NCBI GenBank assembly: GCA_045546255.1
Contig: JAZQCK010000032.1
Location: 1-9,518 of the forward strand
Length of the DNA: 9,518 nt
Direction: 5' to 3'
Origin: RGIG5612 sp045546255
GTDB lineage: Bacteria > Bacillota > Clostridia > Lachnospirales > Lachnospiraceae
This document shows positions 1 to 6,938 of this stretch, piece by piece. The notes under the pieces are model-generated. The model made no database searches and had not been told where the DNA came from. It was given only the letters and a program-made list of their open reading frames with translations. The first letter of the stretch is position 1. Each line of letters opens with the position of its first letter. Made by a program: the position numbers and the translations under genes.

Positions 1-1562
1 CCGATCCGTCCGTTTTCCTTCGTAAAGTAATACATATAGCTCGGGATGTCGTTTGCCACCGCCTGACGCGCAAGGCAGTAATGCCCATAGGTAAACAGAT
101 AGACTGTGCTGAGCTTCGCCCAGTTCTGCTTTGCCTCTTCATCTGTCGACGCCGGGAGCAGCTCTAAGATCTGACTTGCGTAAGGCTCTTCAAAGGCTTC
201 GCGAACGCGCGGCTCATAATCTTTCATGTTTGCATTTGTGAAAAAGAGGAAGGGATCTGCTTCTTTTTTATTGAATCCATGAAGCTGTGCTTCTTCGTTA
301 TGGATTCCTTTTTTATAAGACTCATATGGTGTCTCCGGAAGAACATAGCCGTCGACTGTCATATGATGGTGGACGGATAACTCACCTACAATCTTTTCAG
401 CCGGAAGATTCCGCAGTTCGTCCGCAGAAGACACGCCATATTTTTGTTTTGTTTCTTCTGCCGTTTCAAAGGCTTCATCAAGCAGACGGAAGGAATGTGC
501 CGGCTCCGGAGAGGATACAGTCGAACTTTCCAGTAAGGTTCTTTTGAACAGTCCTTTTGCAAGCGGTGATGTGGAGAGTGCGCTGACGCAGGCAGAACCT
601 GCCGATTCTCCGGCAAGCGTCACGTTATCCGGATCTCCGCCAAAGGCTTTGATGTTATCCTGCACCCAGTGGAGCGCAAGGATCTGATCCAGAAGTCCAT
701 AATTTCCTGTTGTGCCATTCGCCGATTCCGCTGCCAGTTCCGGATCAGCTAAGAAGCCGAAGATTCCGAGCCGGTATCCCATGTTTACGACAACGATTCC
801 GTTTTTGGCAAGCGTTTTACCGCTGTAATCCTCATACCACGGCTGCCCGGTCTGAAGAGATCCCCCATGCACATAGACAAGGACCGGCAGATCTTTTAAA
901 TCTTTTCCTGCAGGTTTCCAGATATTGATGCAGAGAGCATCTTCACTGACCGCAGGACGATAATTATCTTTCAAGGAAATCTGATAATCATGATAACCGA
1001 TGATCTGAACCAGCGAATCATAGATTGGAAGATTTGTTGTCTGCATAAACATCGGCGCGAAATGATCCGCCTCTAAAATGCCATCCCACGCATCCGCCGG
1101 CTCCGGCTCTTTCCATCTTAAGTCTCCGACCGGAGGCTTTGCATATGGGATTCCTGCATAGATCTCGATTTCTCCGTCCTCGGAGGCGACACCTGTAAGG
1201 TCGCCCTGCTCCACATGAACGACCTCTGTTTTTTGCGGATTCTTCACGTCTGCCGCCGGCACCCGTTTCATCGGTGGCCATGAGACCCAAAGGATCACCC
1301 CGCATAAAACCAAAAGACAGATCCAGGAAAGAATCCGGATCCATCTGCCGGACTCTTTCAGTTTTGCAGAACGAAACCAGTAGAACAGTACAAAAATGAT
1401 CACGGCAATGACCCAGCCGTAGATCGTATGCTTACCAAGTTCCAGCACCGCCAGAAAAATCAGCACTAAGAGAAAGAACAGAATCCGCCAGATCACTTTC
1501 CCTGTTTTTCTCTTCTTTGCTTTTTTCACGGTTGTTTCTTCTACATTCATTTTCTTTTCCAT
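1..1562 (-). CDS. Membrane-anchored carboxylesterase, type B / para-nitrobenzyl esterase family (C-terminus beyond window)
   Basis: An alpha/beta-hydrolase that should hydrolyse carboxylic esters; the physiological substrate is unknown. The 520 visible residues begin with a Lys/Arg-rich tail (1-22), then three hydrophobic segments at about 23-42, 48-63 and 76-95, and the esterase domain from about 113. Family marks are the oxyanion loop HGG (232-234), the SEDALCINIW block (206-215) and the nucleophile elbow GESAGS with Ser320. Glu434 in GFNKKEADPF is the likely acid. The catalytic His should lie past the window edge. Positive charges before helix 1 and between helices 2 and 3 predict an extracellular catalytic domain. 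The start at 1562 has GGGAG four bases upstream; an in-frame ATG at 1550 is an alternative. Typical members of about 500 residues lack this anchor. The family call is firm; the substrate is open. Confidence 0.9.
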   Translation of the reverse strand, partial: MEKKMNVEETTVKKAKKRKTGKVIWRILFFLLVLIFLAVLELGKHTIYGWVIAVIIFVLFYWFRSAKLKESGRWIRILSWICLLVLCGVILWVSWPPMKRVPAADVKNPQKTEVVHVEQGDLTGVASEDGEIEIYAGIPYAKPPVGDLRWKEPEPADAWDGILEADHFAPMFMQTTNLPIYDSLVQIIGYHDYQISLKDNYRPAVSEDALCINIWKPAGKDLKDLPVLVYVHGGSLQTGQPWYEDYSGKTLAKNGIVVVNMGYRLGIFGFLADPELAAESANGTTGNYGLLDQILALHWVQDNIKAFGGDPDNVTLAGESAGSACVSALSTSPLAKGLFKRTLLESSTVSSPEPAHSFRLLDEAFETAEETKQKYGVSSADELRNLPAEKIVGELSVHHHMTVDGYVLPETPYESYKKGIHNEEAQLHGFNKKEADPFLFFTNANMKDYEPRVREAFEEPYASQILELLPASTDEEAKQNWAKLSTVYLFTYGHYCLARQAVANDIPSYMYYFTKENGRI

Positions 1563-1604
1563 AAAACTCCCATTTACTTATTCAATATATGAATGGTCAT
1601 TTCT

Positions 1605-1613
1605 ACTATACCA
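1605..1613 (-). promoter_or_regulatory. Extended -10 promoter of the carboxylesterase gene
   Basis: Read on the minus strand this is TGG followed by TATAGT, an extended -10 element (TGn-TATAAT type), about 42 bases before the start codon. No good -35 is present: the best match, TTATCT with an 18-base spacer, overlaps the T-tract of the preceding terminator. An extended -10 can work without a strong -35. Not proven. Confidence 0.5.
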
Positions 1614-1632
1614 TATTTCTCTTTTCTCAGAT

Positions 1633-1667
1633 AAAAAAACTGCCTGTCCTTTTCGGCAGGCAGTTTT
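1633..1667 (-). terminator. Rho-independent terminator of the URO-D-family gene
   Basis: CTGCCTG (1640-1646) pairs with CAGGCAG (1657-1663), and the stem extends with A4/T4 on the outside. On the minus strand the hairpin is followed by a run of seven T. It starts about 30 bases after the stop at 1698 and separates that gene from the esterase gene. Confidence 0.88.
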
Positions 1668-1697
1668 GAAAGCATATTTAATCTGGTCAATAACGAA

Positions 1698-2828
1698 TTA
1701 CAGTTTTCCTTCTGTATCATCGATTGCCCGCTTCATAGCAAGCACATTCTCATACTGTGCATTGAACGGAATGTCACATCCGGAGCAGAGTATGAATCCT
1801 GTCGGTCCGATGTTTTTAATCAGGTTCATGCTATAGTTATAGACCTGTTCCGGCGTTCCGAACGCAAACATCTCAGCCGGCACATCTCCCATGATGCACA
1901 TCATGTCTCCAACAACTTCTTTTGCTTTGTAAATATCGGTCTTTCCGTCAAGTGCCATGATAGCTTTTTTCGGTTCAATTTCACGGAAGCACTGAAGCCC
2001 CGGCGTCCAGTCGGAATCCAGATGGAATACCGGAATAACATCATATTCTATGCAAAGTTCTGCAACTTCTTTTAGATATCTCCAGGAGAAACGCCGAAAC
2101 ATTTCCGGATTCAGCATCGACGGCGTGCCTCTCCAGCCACCAATCCAGACGCCAATCGGTTTCGTTTGCGGGTTCTCGCACATTGCACGGTATTCTTTCA
2201 TATTCGTTTCATGGATCACATCCAGAACGGCTTCCACTTTATCCGGATCTTCCATGAGGTCATCCATCAGGAAGACGGAAAGGCTTCTTCCACCGCAAAG
2301 ATGTTCAAACGGCGATGTGAAGATCGTTCCTACCAACGTCGGGAAGCCTGCTTCCGCCTGGCGCTGAATGGCTGTCGGCATATACTGCATGTAGTTTGCT
2401 GCTCTTGCTCCGAAATCCGGAAAGACTCTTTCCAGAAATTCGCCTCTCCACTGCTCATATCCTACGTCCAGGATTCTGTCGTAATCTTCCGGTTTAACAC
2501 GTTCTGCTTCATCCACCTGCCAGAGTTCGTTTTCCCCGATTTCTTTGCCCGGTGCCTTCGGTGCGGAAAACCACAAAAGCGGAAATACTTCCGGACTGAA
2601 GATTGGTGCCTGCGATCCGTCTACGTTAAATATCTGATTGGCCCGGATATTAACAGTGCAGTTCAGTTCCATATCATTAAGGTAATCCGCAAGCTTAACT
2701 CCTTGGAATCTCGGATATGCTGCCGGTCCTGCACTCATGGTCGGGATTCGGTCTACCGGCTCTAATGCGATCGCCTTTCTAACGCGATTTAATCTTTCCT
2801 CATATAATTCCTGATTTGTTTTACTCAT
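1698..2828 (-). CDS. Uroporphyrinogen decarboxylase-superfamily protein, MtaA/MtbA-like methyltransferase
   Basis: A 376-residue TIM-barrel protein of the superfamily that contains HemE and the zinc-dependent corrinoid/coenzyme M methyltransferases MtaA, MtbA and CmuA. The C-terminal half resembles the methyltransferase branch: an ALDGKTDI strand near 292-299, KEVVGD (303-308), FGTPEQVY (323-330) and CSGCDIP (348-354). MtaA/MtbA bind zinc with H-x-C plus a distal Cys. Here the first pair reads His269-Leu-Asp271 and the distal Cys is Cys351, so one ligand is changed. The start at 2828 is chosen because AGGAGG lies seven bases upstream; an in-frame ATG at 2861 would add 11 poor residues. The gene is transcribed alone, with no corrinoid protein beside it, and is divergent from a PucR-type regulator. 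It is probably not housekeeping HemE. Substrate unknown; methyl transfer is an inference. Confidence 0.85.
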   Translation of the reverse strand: MSKTNQELYEERLNRVRKAIALEPVDRIPTMSAGPAAYPRFQGVKLADYLNDMELNCTVNIRANQIFNVDGSQAPIFSPEVFPLLWFSAPKAPGKEIGENELWQVDEAERVKPEDYDRILDVGYEQWRGEFLERVFPDFGARAANYMQYMPTAIQRQAEAGFPTLVGTIFTSPFEHLCGGRSLSVFLMDDLMEDPDKVEAVLDVIHETNMKEYRAMCENPQTKPIGVWIGGWRGTPSMLNPEMFRRFSWRYLKEVAELCIEYDVIPVFHLDSDWTPGLQCFREIEPKKAIMALDGKTDIYKAKEVVGDMMCIMGDVPAEMFAFGTPEQVYNYSMNLIKNIGPTGFILCSGCDIPFNAQYENVLAMKRAIDDTEGKL

Positions 2829-2851
2829 AATATCTCCTCCTGTATTGTCTG

Positions 2852-2880
2852 TTGTGTACATCCTACACTTGGATTATAAT
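2852..2880 (+). promoter_or_regulatory. Candidate promoter of the PucR-type regulator
   Basis: On the plus strand, TTGTGT (2852-2857), exactly 17 bases and a perfect TATAAT (2875-2880). It would give a leader of about 117 bases before the ATG at 3004, passing through the palindrome at 2943-2959. Its -10 shares the self-complementary octamer ATTATAAT with the minus-strand promoter. A TATAGT inside the palindrome (2948-2953) is a competing -10 but has no matching -35. Confidence 0.4.
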
Positions 2881-2900
2881 GAAAGAAATAATGCTGAAAA
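2873..2900 (-). promoter_or_regulatory. Promoter of the URO-D-family gene
   Basis: On the minus strand, TTTTCA (2900-2895), a 16-base spacer and a perfect TATAAT (2878-2873) give a predicted transcription start near 2866 and a leader of about 38 bases before the ATG at 2828. An inverted repeat, GTGTA-N5-TACAC (2854-2868), covers the predicted start of transcription and could be a control site. Confidence 0.5.
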
Positions 2901-2942
2901 TGTCCTCATTCCATGAATTTTCAACAGTTTTATGGATTTTGT

Positions 2943-2959
2943 TTGTCTATAGTAGACAA
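2943..2959. promoter_or_regulatory. Perfect 17-bp palindrome, candidate operator
   Basis: TTGTCTA, three bases, TAGACAA: a perfect 7-bp inverted repeat in the spacer between the divergent URO-D-family and PucR-type genes, 44 bases before the regulator's start codon. It is not followed by a T-run and is too compact for a terminator. Its shape and position suit a homodimeric regulator, most simply the adjacent PucR-type protein, acting on itself or on both genes. That link is inferred. Confidence 0.5.
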
Positions 2960-3003
2960 TCCGTTTTTTGTGACATGATTTCACTTTCTAAGGAGGAATT
3001 ATT

Positions 3004-4440
3004 ATGAAGCTAAGCATGAGCATGCTTGCCTGGTATCTTAGGGACTACCACCCACAGAAAAATATCGGAGAGGATTCTCTCTCCATTCAGGGGCTGCGCT
3101 TTCTTCCGGAAGAGGAAATCGCTTCACAGCCTGACTACATTTATTTCGGAGATGCCGATCAGTTCTTTTCCGGGGAAGAAAACAATAAAGACTATATCAT
3201 CATCAACAATCTCGGAAGCCTGATCTTCCATAACTGCAATTACGAAGATCTGTTAAATGCAATCCTGTCTGCATTCGATTTTTTTAATTCCTGGGAACGC
3301 GAAATGCTGCAGGCAGTTTCTGAGCACGCTCCCCTTCAGAAATTTTCTGACTTAATATATAGAGTCGCCTGTAATCAGATAGTGATCTGCCGACTTGACG
3401 GACCGGTGCTTGCTGTCTCCGGCTTTAAACGGATGAATGACCCTGTCTGGGAATCCAACGTCGATAACATGTTCCTGCATCCGGATGTCATGAACAATCC
3501 GTACTACACCGTCGAGGGAATCCCGATTCGTCACCTTTTTAAGCCTCATATTGTTAAAAATGTATATGCATCCGGAAATCCGGTTATTATGAAATATCTA
3601 ACCAAAGACAGTGAAAGCATCGGTTTATTGGCCATCAAGCAGGACGATGCATCCTTGACAGAGTTAAATATGCAGATTGCATCGATTGCGGAGGACTATC
3701 TGCTGGTCGCAGATGAATTCACCTCTGCGTCGTCACCTTATCGATCGGGAGTTGCGGTAGCCCGAAGCCTTTTAGACCGCCAGAATGTCACAGATGCTGC
3801 GGTTCAAAATGCATTTCACATTTTCAGCAGTGCTTTCCGCCTTTGCATCATCCGCCACCAGGTCAGACAGGACTACCTGCAGAAAGAGACCTTAATTCAT
3901 TCACTCAGGACACTGAATACAAAACTCATCTCTTTTATCTATAACGAAGCTGTCATTTTGATCCTTTCTGACGCTGATTGCACAGACGATTTTCTGCAGA
4001 TTAAATCACAGCTGGATCTTCGCTATCTGTCGTTTTCCTTTTCCATGAGTACTTCTGACCCAATGCAGCTTCCTCTGCTCTATGAACAGGCGCAGTTTGT
4101 ACAATCCATGGCGCCAGATGCTGCCGGTCTTTATCGTTGCGAAGATTTTGCTTTTCGCTATATGCTCGGCTGGCTCCACGGGAACAGCCTGACAGCTTCC
4201 CTGATCAGCCCGGCCTACCGTTTTTTACAGGAATATGACAAGGCAAATCAGAGCGATTTATATCTGACATTAAAAACATTTGCTGAAACGGGATTCAGCA
4301 TCCGTCATTCCGCAAAGCTGCTGAACGTTCATGAAAACACCATGAAATATCGAATTCAGAAGATTAAAAATCTGACCAGTCTCGGGTTTAAAGAAAAGGA
4401 AGAACTGCGATATCTGGCACTTTCCTCCTGGCTTTTATAA
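3004..4440 (+). CDS. PucR/CdaR-type transcriptional regulator
   Basis: A 478-residue cytoplasmic DNA-binding regulator. The C-terminus (about 419-478) is the PucR-type helix-turn-helix: an LTLKTFAETGFSI stretch, then AKLLNVHENTMKYRI (437-451), the hallmark of this family. Residues 250-385 look like the degenerate GGDEF-like domain usually found before it, and 100-235 could be a GAF-like sensory domain. Residues 1-90 resemble the N-terminal region of PucR-type activators. No membrane segment is evident. AAGGAGG lies seven bases before the ATG. Regulators of this type often control a neighbouring catabolic gene in response to its substrate. The divergent URO-D-family gene is the obvious target, and the palindrome in the spacer a candidate site. 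The effector is unknown. No clear terminator follows on the plus strand. Confidence 0.88.
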   Translation: MKLSMSMLAWYLRDYHPQKNIGEDSLSIQGLRFLPEEEIASQPDYIYFGDADQFFSGEENNKDYIIINNLGSLIFHNCNYEDLLNAILSAFDFFNSWEREMLQAVSEHAPLQKFSDLIYRVACNQIVICRLDGPVLAVSGFKRMNDPVWESNVDNMFLHPDVMNNPYYTVEGIPIRHLFKPHIVKNVYASGNPVIMKYLTKDSESIGLLAIKQDDASLTELNMQIASIAEDYLLVADEFTSASSPYRSGVAVARSLLDRQNVTDAAVQNAFHIFSSAFRLCIIRHQVRQDYLQKETLIHSLRTLNTKLISFIYNEAVILILSDADCTDDFLQIKSQLDLRYLSFSFSMSTSDPMQLPLLYEQAQFVQSMAPDAAGLYRCEDFAFRYMLGWLHGNSLTASLISPAYRFLQEYDKANQSDLYLTLKTFAETGFSIRHSAKLLNVHENTMKYRIQKIKNLTSLGFKEKEELRYLALSSWLL

Positions 4441-4477
4441 TTTCCGGCGTTTGAAACGTTACATATCGCAACTATGC

Positions 4478-4509
4478 AAAAAAGCGGCCCGTCATTTCTG
4501 ACAGGCCGC
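4478..4509 (-). terminator. Rho-independent terminator of the metY-cysK operon
   Basis: GCGGCC (4484-4489) pairs with GGCCGC (4504-4509); inside, after one mismatch, GTCA pairs with TGAC around a TTTC loop. On the minus strand the hairpin runs into six T (4483-4478). There is no T-run on the plus side, so it serves the sulfur operon, about 48 bases after the cysK stop, and not the regulator. Confidence 0.85.
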
Positions 4510-4557
4510 CTGAACACAATACTAAAAGTGAAGGAGGAAATGGTAACCAGGTACCTT

Positions 4558-5490
4558 TTATTCTGCGAACAAATCTGTGGACAGATATCTGTCGCCGGTA
4601 TCCGGAAGCAGTGCAACGATCACTTTACCTGCATTCTCCGGACGTTTTGCAAGTTCAATTGCTGCCCAGGTTGCAGCGCCGGCGGAGATTCCGACCAGAA
4701 CACCTTCTGCGCGGCCGATCCGTTTTCCGGTTGCGAATGCATCTTCGTTGGCTACCGTGATGATCTCATCATAGATGCCTGTATCTAAGACATCCGGTAC
4801 GAATCCGGCGCCGATGCCCTGGATCTTATGGCTTCCTGCAACACCTGTGGAAAGAACTGCAGATGTTGCCGGCTCGACTGCAACGATCTTCACATCCGGA
4901 TTCTGCTCTTTCAGATATTTTCCGGCACCGGTGACTGTTCCGCCAGTTCCGACGCCTGCTACAAAAATATCCACCTTTCCATCTGTGTCTTCCCAGATTT
5001 CAGGGCCCGTATGCTCATAGTGAGCTTTCGGGTTGGACGGGTTTACGAACTGTCCCGGAATGAAGCTGCCTGGAGTTGCAGCAGCAATCTCCTCTGCTTT
5101 TGCAATTGCACCTTTCATTCCCTTAGCGCCTTCCGTGAGAACGATTTCAGCACCATAAGCCTGAATCAATTTGCGCCGTTCAATACTCATTGTTTCAGGC
5201 ATGGTGATGATCAGTTTATATCCTCTTGCAGCTGCAACAGCGGCAAGCCCGATACCGGTATTTCCGGAAGTGGGTTCGATCAGAGTTGCACCCGGTTTTA
5301 ATGCTCCGGAAGCCTCTGCATCATCAATAATGGATTTTGCGATCCTGTCTTTAACGGATCCTGCCGGATTAAAGTATTCCAGCTTTCCGTAGATCTTTGC
5401 GGAAATGTTTTCCTCTGCTTCGATATGTGTAAGCTCCAGCAATGGAGTTTTTCCGATCAGCTGATCCGCAGATGTATAAATCTTTGCCAT
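4558..5490 (-). CDS. cysK: Cysteine synthase (O-acetylserine sulfhydrylase)
   Basis: A PLP enzyme that joins O-acetyl-L-serine and sulfide to give L-cysteine and acetate in the cytoplasm. The 310 residues match the family's usual length and are complete. Lys47 in NPAGSVKDR is the Schiff-base lysine; TSGNTG (74-79) is the substrate loop; GTGGT (181-185) holds the PLP phosphate. GISAGA (267-272) supplies Ser269 for the pyridine nitrogen, and PDTGDRYLST (296-305) is the conserved C-terminal block. AAAGGAG lies seven bases before the ATG. It follows metY by only 14 bases, so the two are co-transcribed, and a terminator follows. Cystathionine beta-synthase-type and CysM paralogues share the fold, but the motifs and length fit CysK best. 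Confidence 0.96.
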   Translation of the reverse strand: MAKIYTSADQLIGKTPLLELTHIEAEENISAKIYGKLEYFNPAGSVKDRIAKSIIDDAEASGALKPGATLIEPTSGNTGIGLAAVAAARGYKLIITMPETMSIERRKLIQAYGAEIVLTEGAKGMKGAIAKAEEIAAATPGSFIPGQFVNPSNPKAHYEHTGPEIWEDTDGKVDIFVAGVGTGGTVTGAGKYLKEQNPDVKIVAVEPATSAVLSTGVAGSHKIQGIGAGFVPDVLDTGIYDEIITVANEDAFATGKRIGRAEGVLVGISAGAATWAAIELAKRPENAGKVIVALLPDTGDRYLSTDLFAE

Positions 5491-5504
5491 GATTGTTCTC
5501 CTTT

Positions 5505-6788
5505 CTATTCCACTGCTGCAAAGCCTTTTTCAAGGTCAGCAATAATATCATCAATATGTTCTGTACCGATGGAAAGGCGGATCGTGCTCTGGAAGATTCC
5601 CTGATCTGCCAGTTCTTCTTCGGTCAGCTGTGAATGCGTTGTCGTTGCCGGATGGATCACAAGGCTCTTCACGTCTGCAACGTTTGCCAGAAGTGAGAAG
5701 ATCTCAAGTGCATCGATAAATGCATGTGCTTCTTTCTGGCCACCTTTAATATCAAAGGTAAAGATGCTTGCTCCCCCGTTCGGGAAGTACTTATTGTAAA
5801 GTGCATTCTCCGGGTGATCCGGAAGAGACGGATGATTCACCTTTGCAACCTTCGGATGGTTCACCAGATATTCTACCACTTTCTTCGTGTTTTCCGCATG
5901 TCTTTCAAGACGAAGGGAAAGAGTCTCGATACCCTGCAGCAGCAGGAATGCGTTGAACGGAGAAATGGCTGCACCTGTATCTCTTAACAGGATTGCGCGG
6001 ATATAGGTGACGAAAGCTGCCGGTCCGACTGCATCAACGAAAGAGATGCCATGGTAACTCGGGTTCGCTTCAGCGATCGGTGCATATTTGCCGCTTGCCT
6101 TCCAGTCAAATTTTCCGGAGTCTACGATCACACCGCCGAGGGTGGTTCCGTGGCCTCCCAGGAATTTGGTTGCGGAATGAACAACGATGTCTGCACCGTG
6201 CTCGATCGGACGGATCAGGTAAGGAGTTCCGAAGGTGTTGTCGATGACCAGCGGAAGTCCGTGCTTATGTGCAATCTCAGCAACTGCATCGATATCCGGA
6301 ATATCACTGTTCGGATTGCCCAGAGTCTCGATAAAGACGGCTTTGGTCTCCGGACGGATTGCTGCTTCCACTTCTTCTAAGTTGTGAATGTCAACGAAAG
6401 TCGTATCGATTCCGAGGAGCGGAAGGGTGTGTCCTAAAAGGTTAAAGGATCCTCCGTAGATCGTCTTCTGAGCCACGATGTGGTCTCCGCTCCCTGCGAG
6501 CGCTTCAATCGTGTAGGTGATTGCTGCTGCACCGGATGCAACTGCCAGCGCTGCAACGCCGCCCTCTAATGCTGCAACTCTCTTTTCCAGAACGTCCTGA
6601 GTGGAGTTCGTCAATCTTCCATAGATATTGCCCGGATCAGTGAGCCCGAAACGAGCTGCTGCGTGTGCACTGTTATGGAATACATAAGAAGTGGTCTGAT
6701 AGATCGGGACTGCGCGTGAATCAGTTGCCGGATCTGCCTGTTCCTGCCCTACGTGAAGCTGTAATGTTTCAAATTTATAATTACTCAT
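5505..6788 (-). CDS. metY: O-acetylhomoserine sulfhydrylase (O-acetylhomoserine aminocarboxypropyltransferase)
   Basis: A PLP enzyme of the Cys/Met-metabolism family that makes homocysteine from O-acetylhomoserine and sulfide, feeding methionine synthesis; some members also accept O-acetylserine. It is 427 residues long, as expected for MetY, which is longer than cystathionine gamma-synthase or lyase (about 380-400). ASGAAA (84-89) is the cofactor loop, Asp183 in VIDNTFGTPY binds the pyridine nitrogen, and Lys208 in SATKFLGGHG is the Schiff-base lysine. Arg404 in STIRLSIGTEHIDD should bind the substrate carboxylate. The start is preceded by AGAGG at suitable distance. It is first in the operon with cysK, behind a strong promoter and a leader of about 174 bases that carries a small ORF. 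Confidence 0.95.
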   Translation of the reverse strand: MSNYKFETLQLHVGQEQADPATDSRAVPIYQTTSYVFHNSAHAAARFGLTDPGNIYGRLTNSTQDVLEKRVAALEGGVAALAVASGAAAITYTIEALAGSGDHIVAQKTIYGGSFNLLGHTLPLLGIDTTFVDIHNLEEVEAAIRPETKAVFIETLGNPNSDIPDIDAVAEIAHKHGLPLVIDNTFGTPYLIRPIEHGADIVVHSATKFLGGHGTTLGGVIVDSGKFDWKASGKYAPIAEANPSYHGISFVDAVGPAAFVTYIRAILLRDTGAAISPFNAFLLLQGIETLSLRLERHAENTKKVVEYLVNHPKVAKVNHPSLPDHPENALYNKYFPNGGASIFTFDIKGGQKEAHAFIDALEIFSLLANVADVKSLVIHPATTTHSQLTEEELADQGIFQSTIRLSIGTEHIDDIIADLEKGFAAVE

Positions 6789-6830
6789 GGTTTTACCTCT
6801 TTTCTAAAAATTATGATTTGGTTTGTGGAT

Positions 6831-6938
6831 TCAACATCGTGGCTCCTGCCATCGAAACGGTTCATTATTCTGCGGAAAGCTCCGCATCCTCCCAAATCGA
6901 TAATTTTTTCTTACGAGGTCTTTGAATATATAACTCAT
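6831..6938 (-). CDS. Putative 35-residue leader peptide of the metY-cysK operon
   Basis: A small ORF in the operon leader: ATG at 6938, TGA at 6831-6833. AAGGGG (6950-6945) lies six bases before the ATG, a plausible Shine-Dalgarno sequence. The peptide begins MSYIFKDLVRKNYRFGRM and ends in FRWQEPRC. It has seven arginines, no membrane segment, and its only cysteine is the last residue. Arg codons are mostly AGA, AGG, CGA and CGG, unlike the CGC/CGT common in neighbouring genes. The stop is 42 bases before metY, too far for simple translational coupling. It could be a functional micro-protein, a cis-acting leader that senses cysteine or arginine charging, or chance. I recognise no family. Confidence 0.45.
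   Translation of the reverse strand: MSYIFKDLVRKNYRFGRMRSFPQNNEPFRWQEPRC
6871..6886 (-). other. Small hairpin within the metY leader
   Basis: TGCGGA and TCCGCA form a perfect 6-bp stem with a four-base loop inside the leader ORF (codons 18-23). There is no T-run after it, so it is not a terminator. It could modulate translation of the leader ORF or be part of a larger fold. Confidence 0.4.

Noticed and set aside
1018..1344. A 108-codon minus-strand open frame within the esterase region
   Set aside because: It is an alternate frame inside the esterase gene, whose own frame carries transmembrane segments and conserved esterase motifs over the same bases.
2166..2765. A 199-codon open frame on the plus strand opposite the URO-D-family gene
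   Set aside because: It lies wholly antisense to a well-supported gene, has no ribosome binding site or recognisable domain, and its composition (many Cys, Arg, Phe) is typical of a shadow frame.
2829..2861. Upstream ATG for the URO-D-family gene, adding 11 residues
   Set aside because: The strong AGGAGG lies inside this extension, seven bases before the ATG at 2828, and the predicted transcription start near 2866 would leave almost no leader for the upstream ATG.
4474..4788. Plus-strand open frame at the 3' end of cysK, with AAGGAGG at 4531-4537 before an internal ATG at 4540
   Set aside because: The spacer from AAGGAGG to that ATG is only two bases, most of the frame is antisense to conserved cysK codons, and the product resembles nothing.
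4828..5301. A 157-codon plus-strand open frame opposite cysK
   Set aside because: Antisense to the conserved core of cysK; very Cys- and Ser-rich shadow translation with no start signals.
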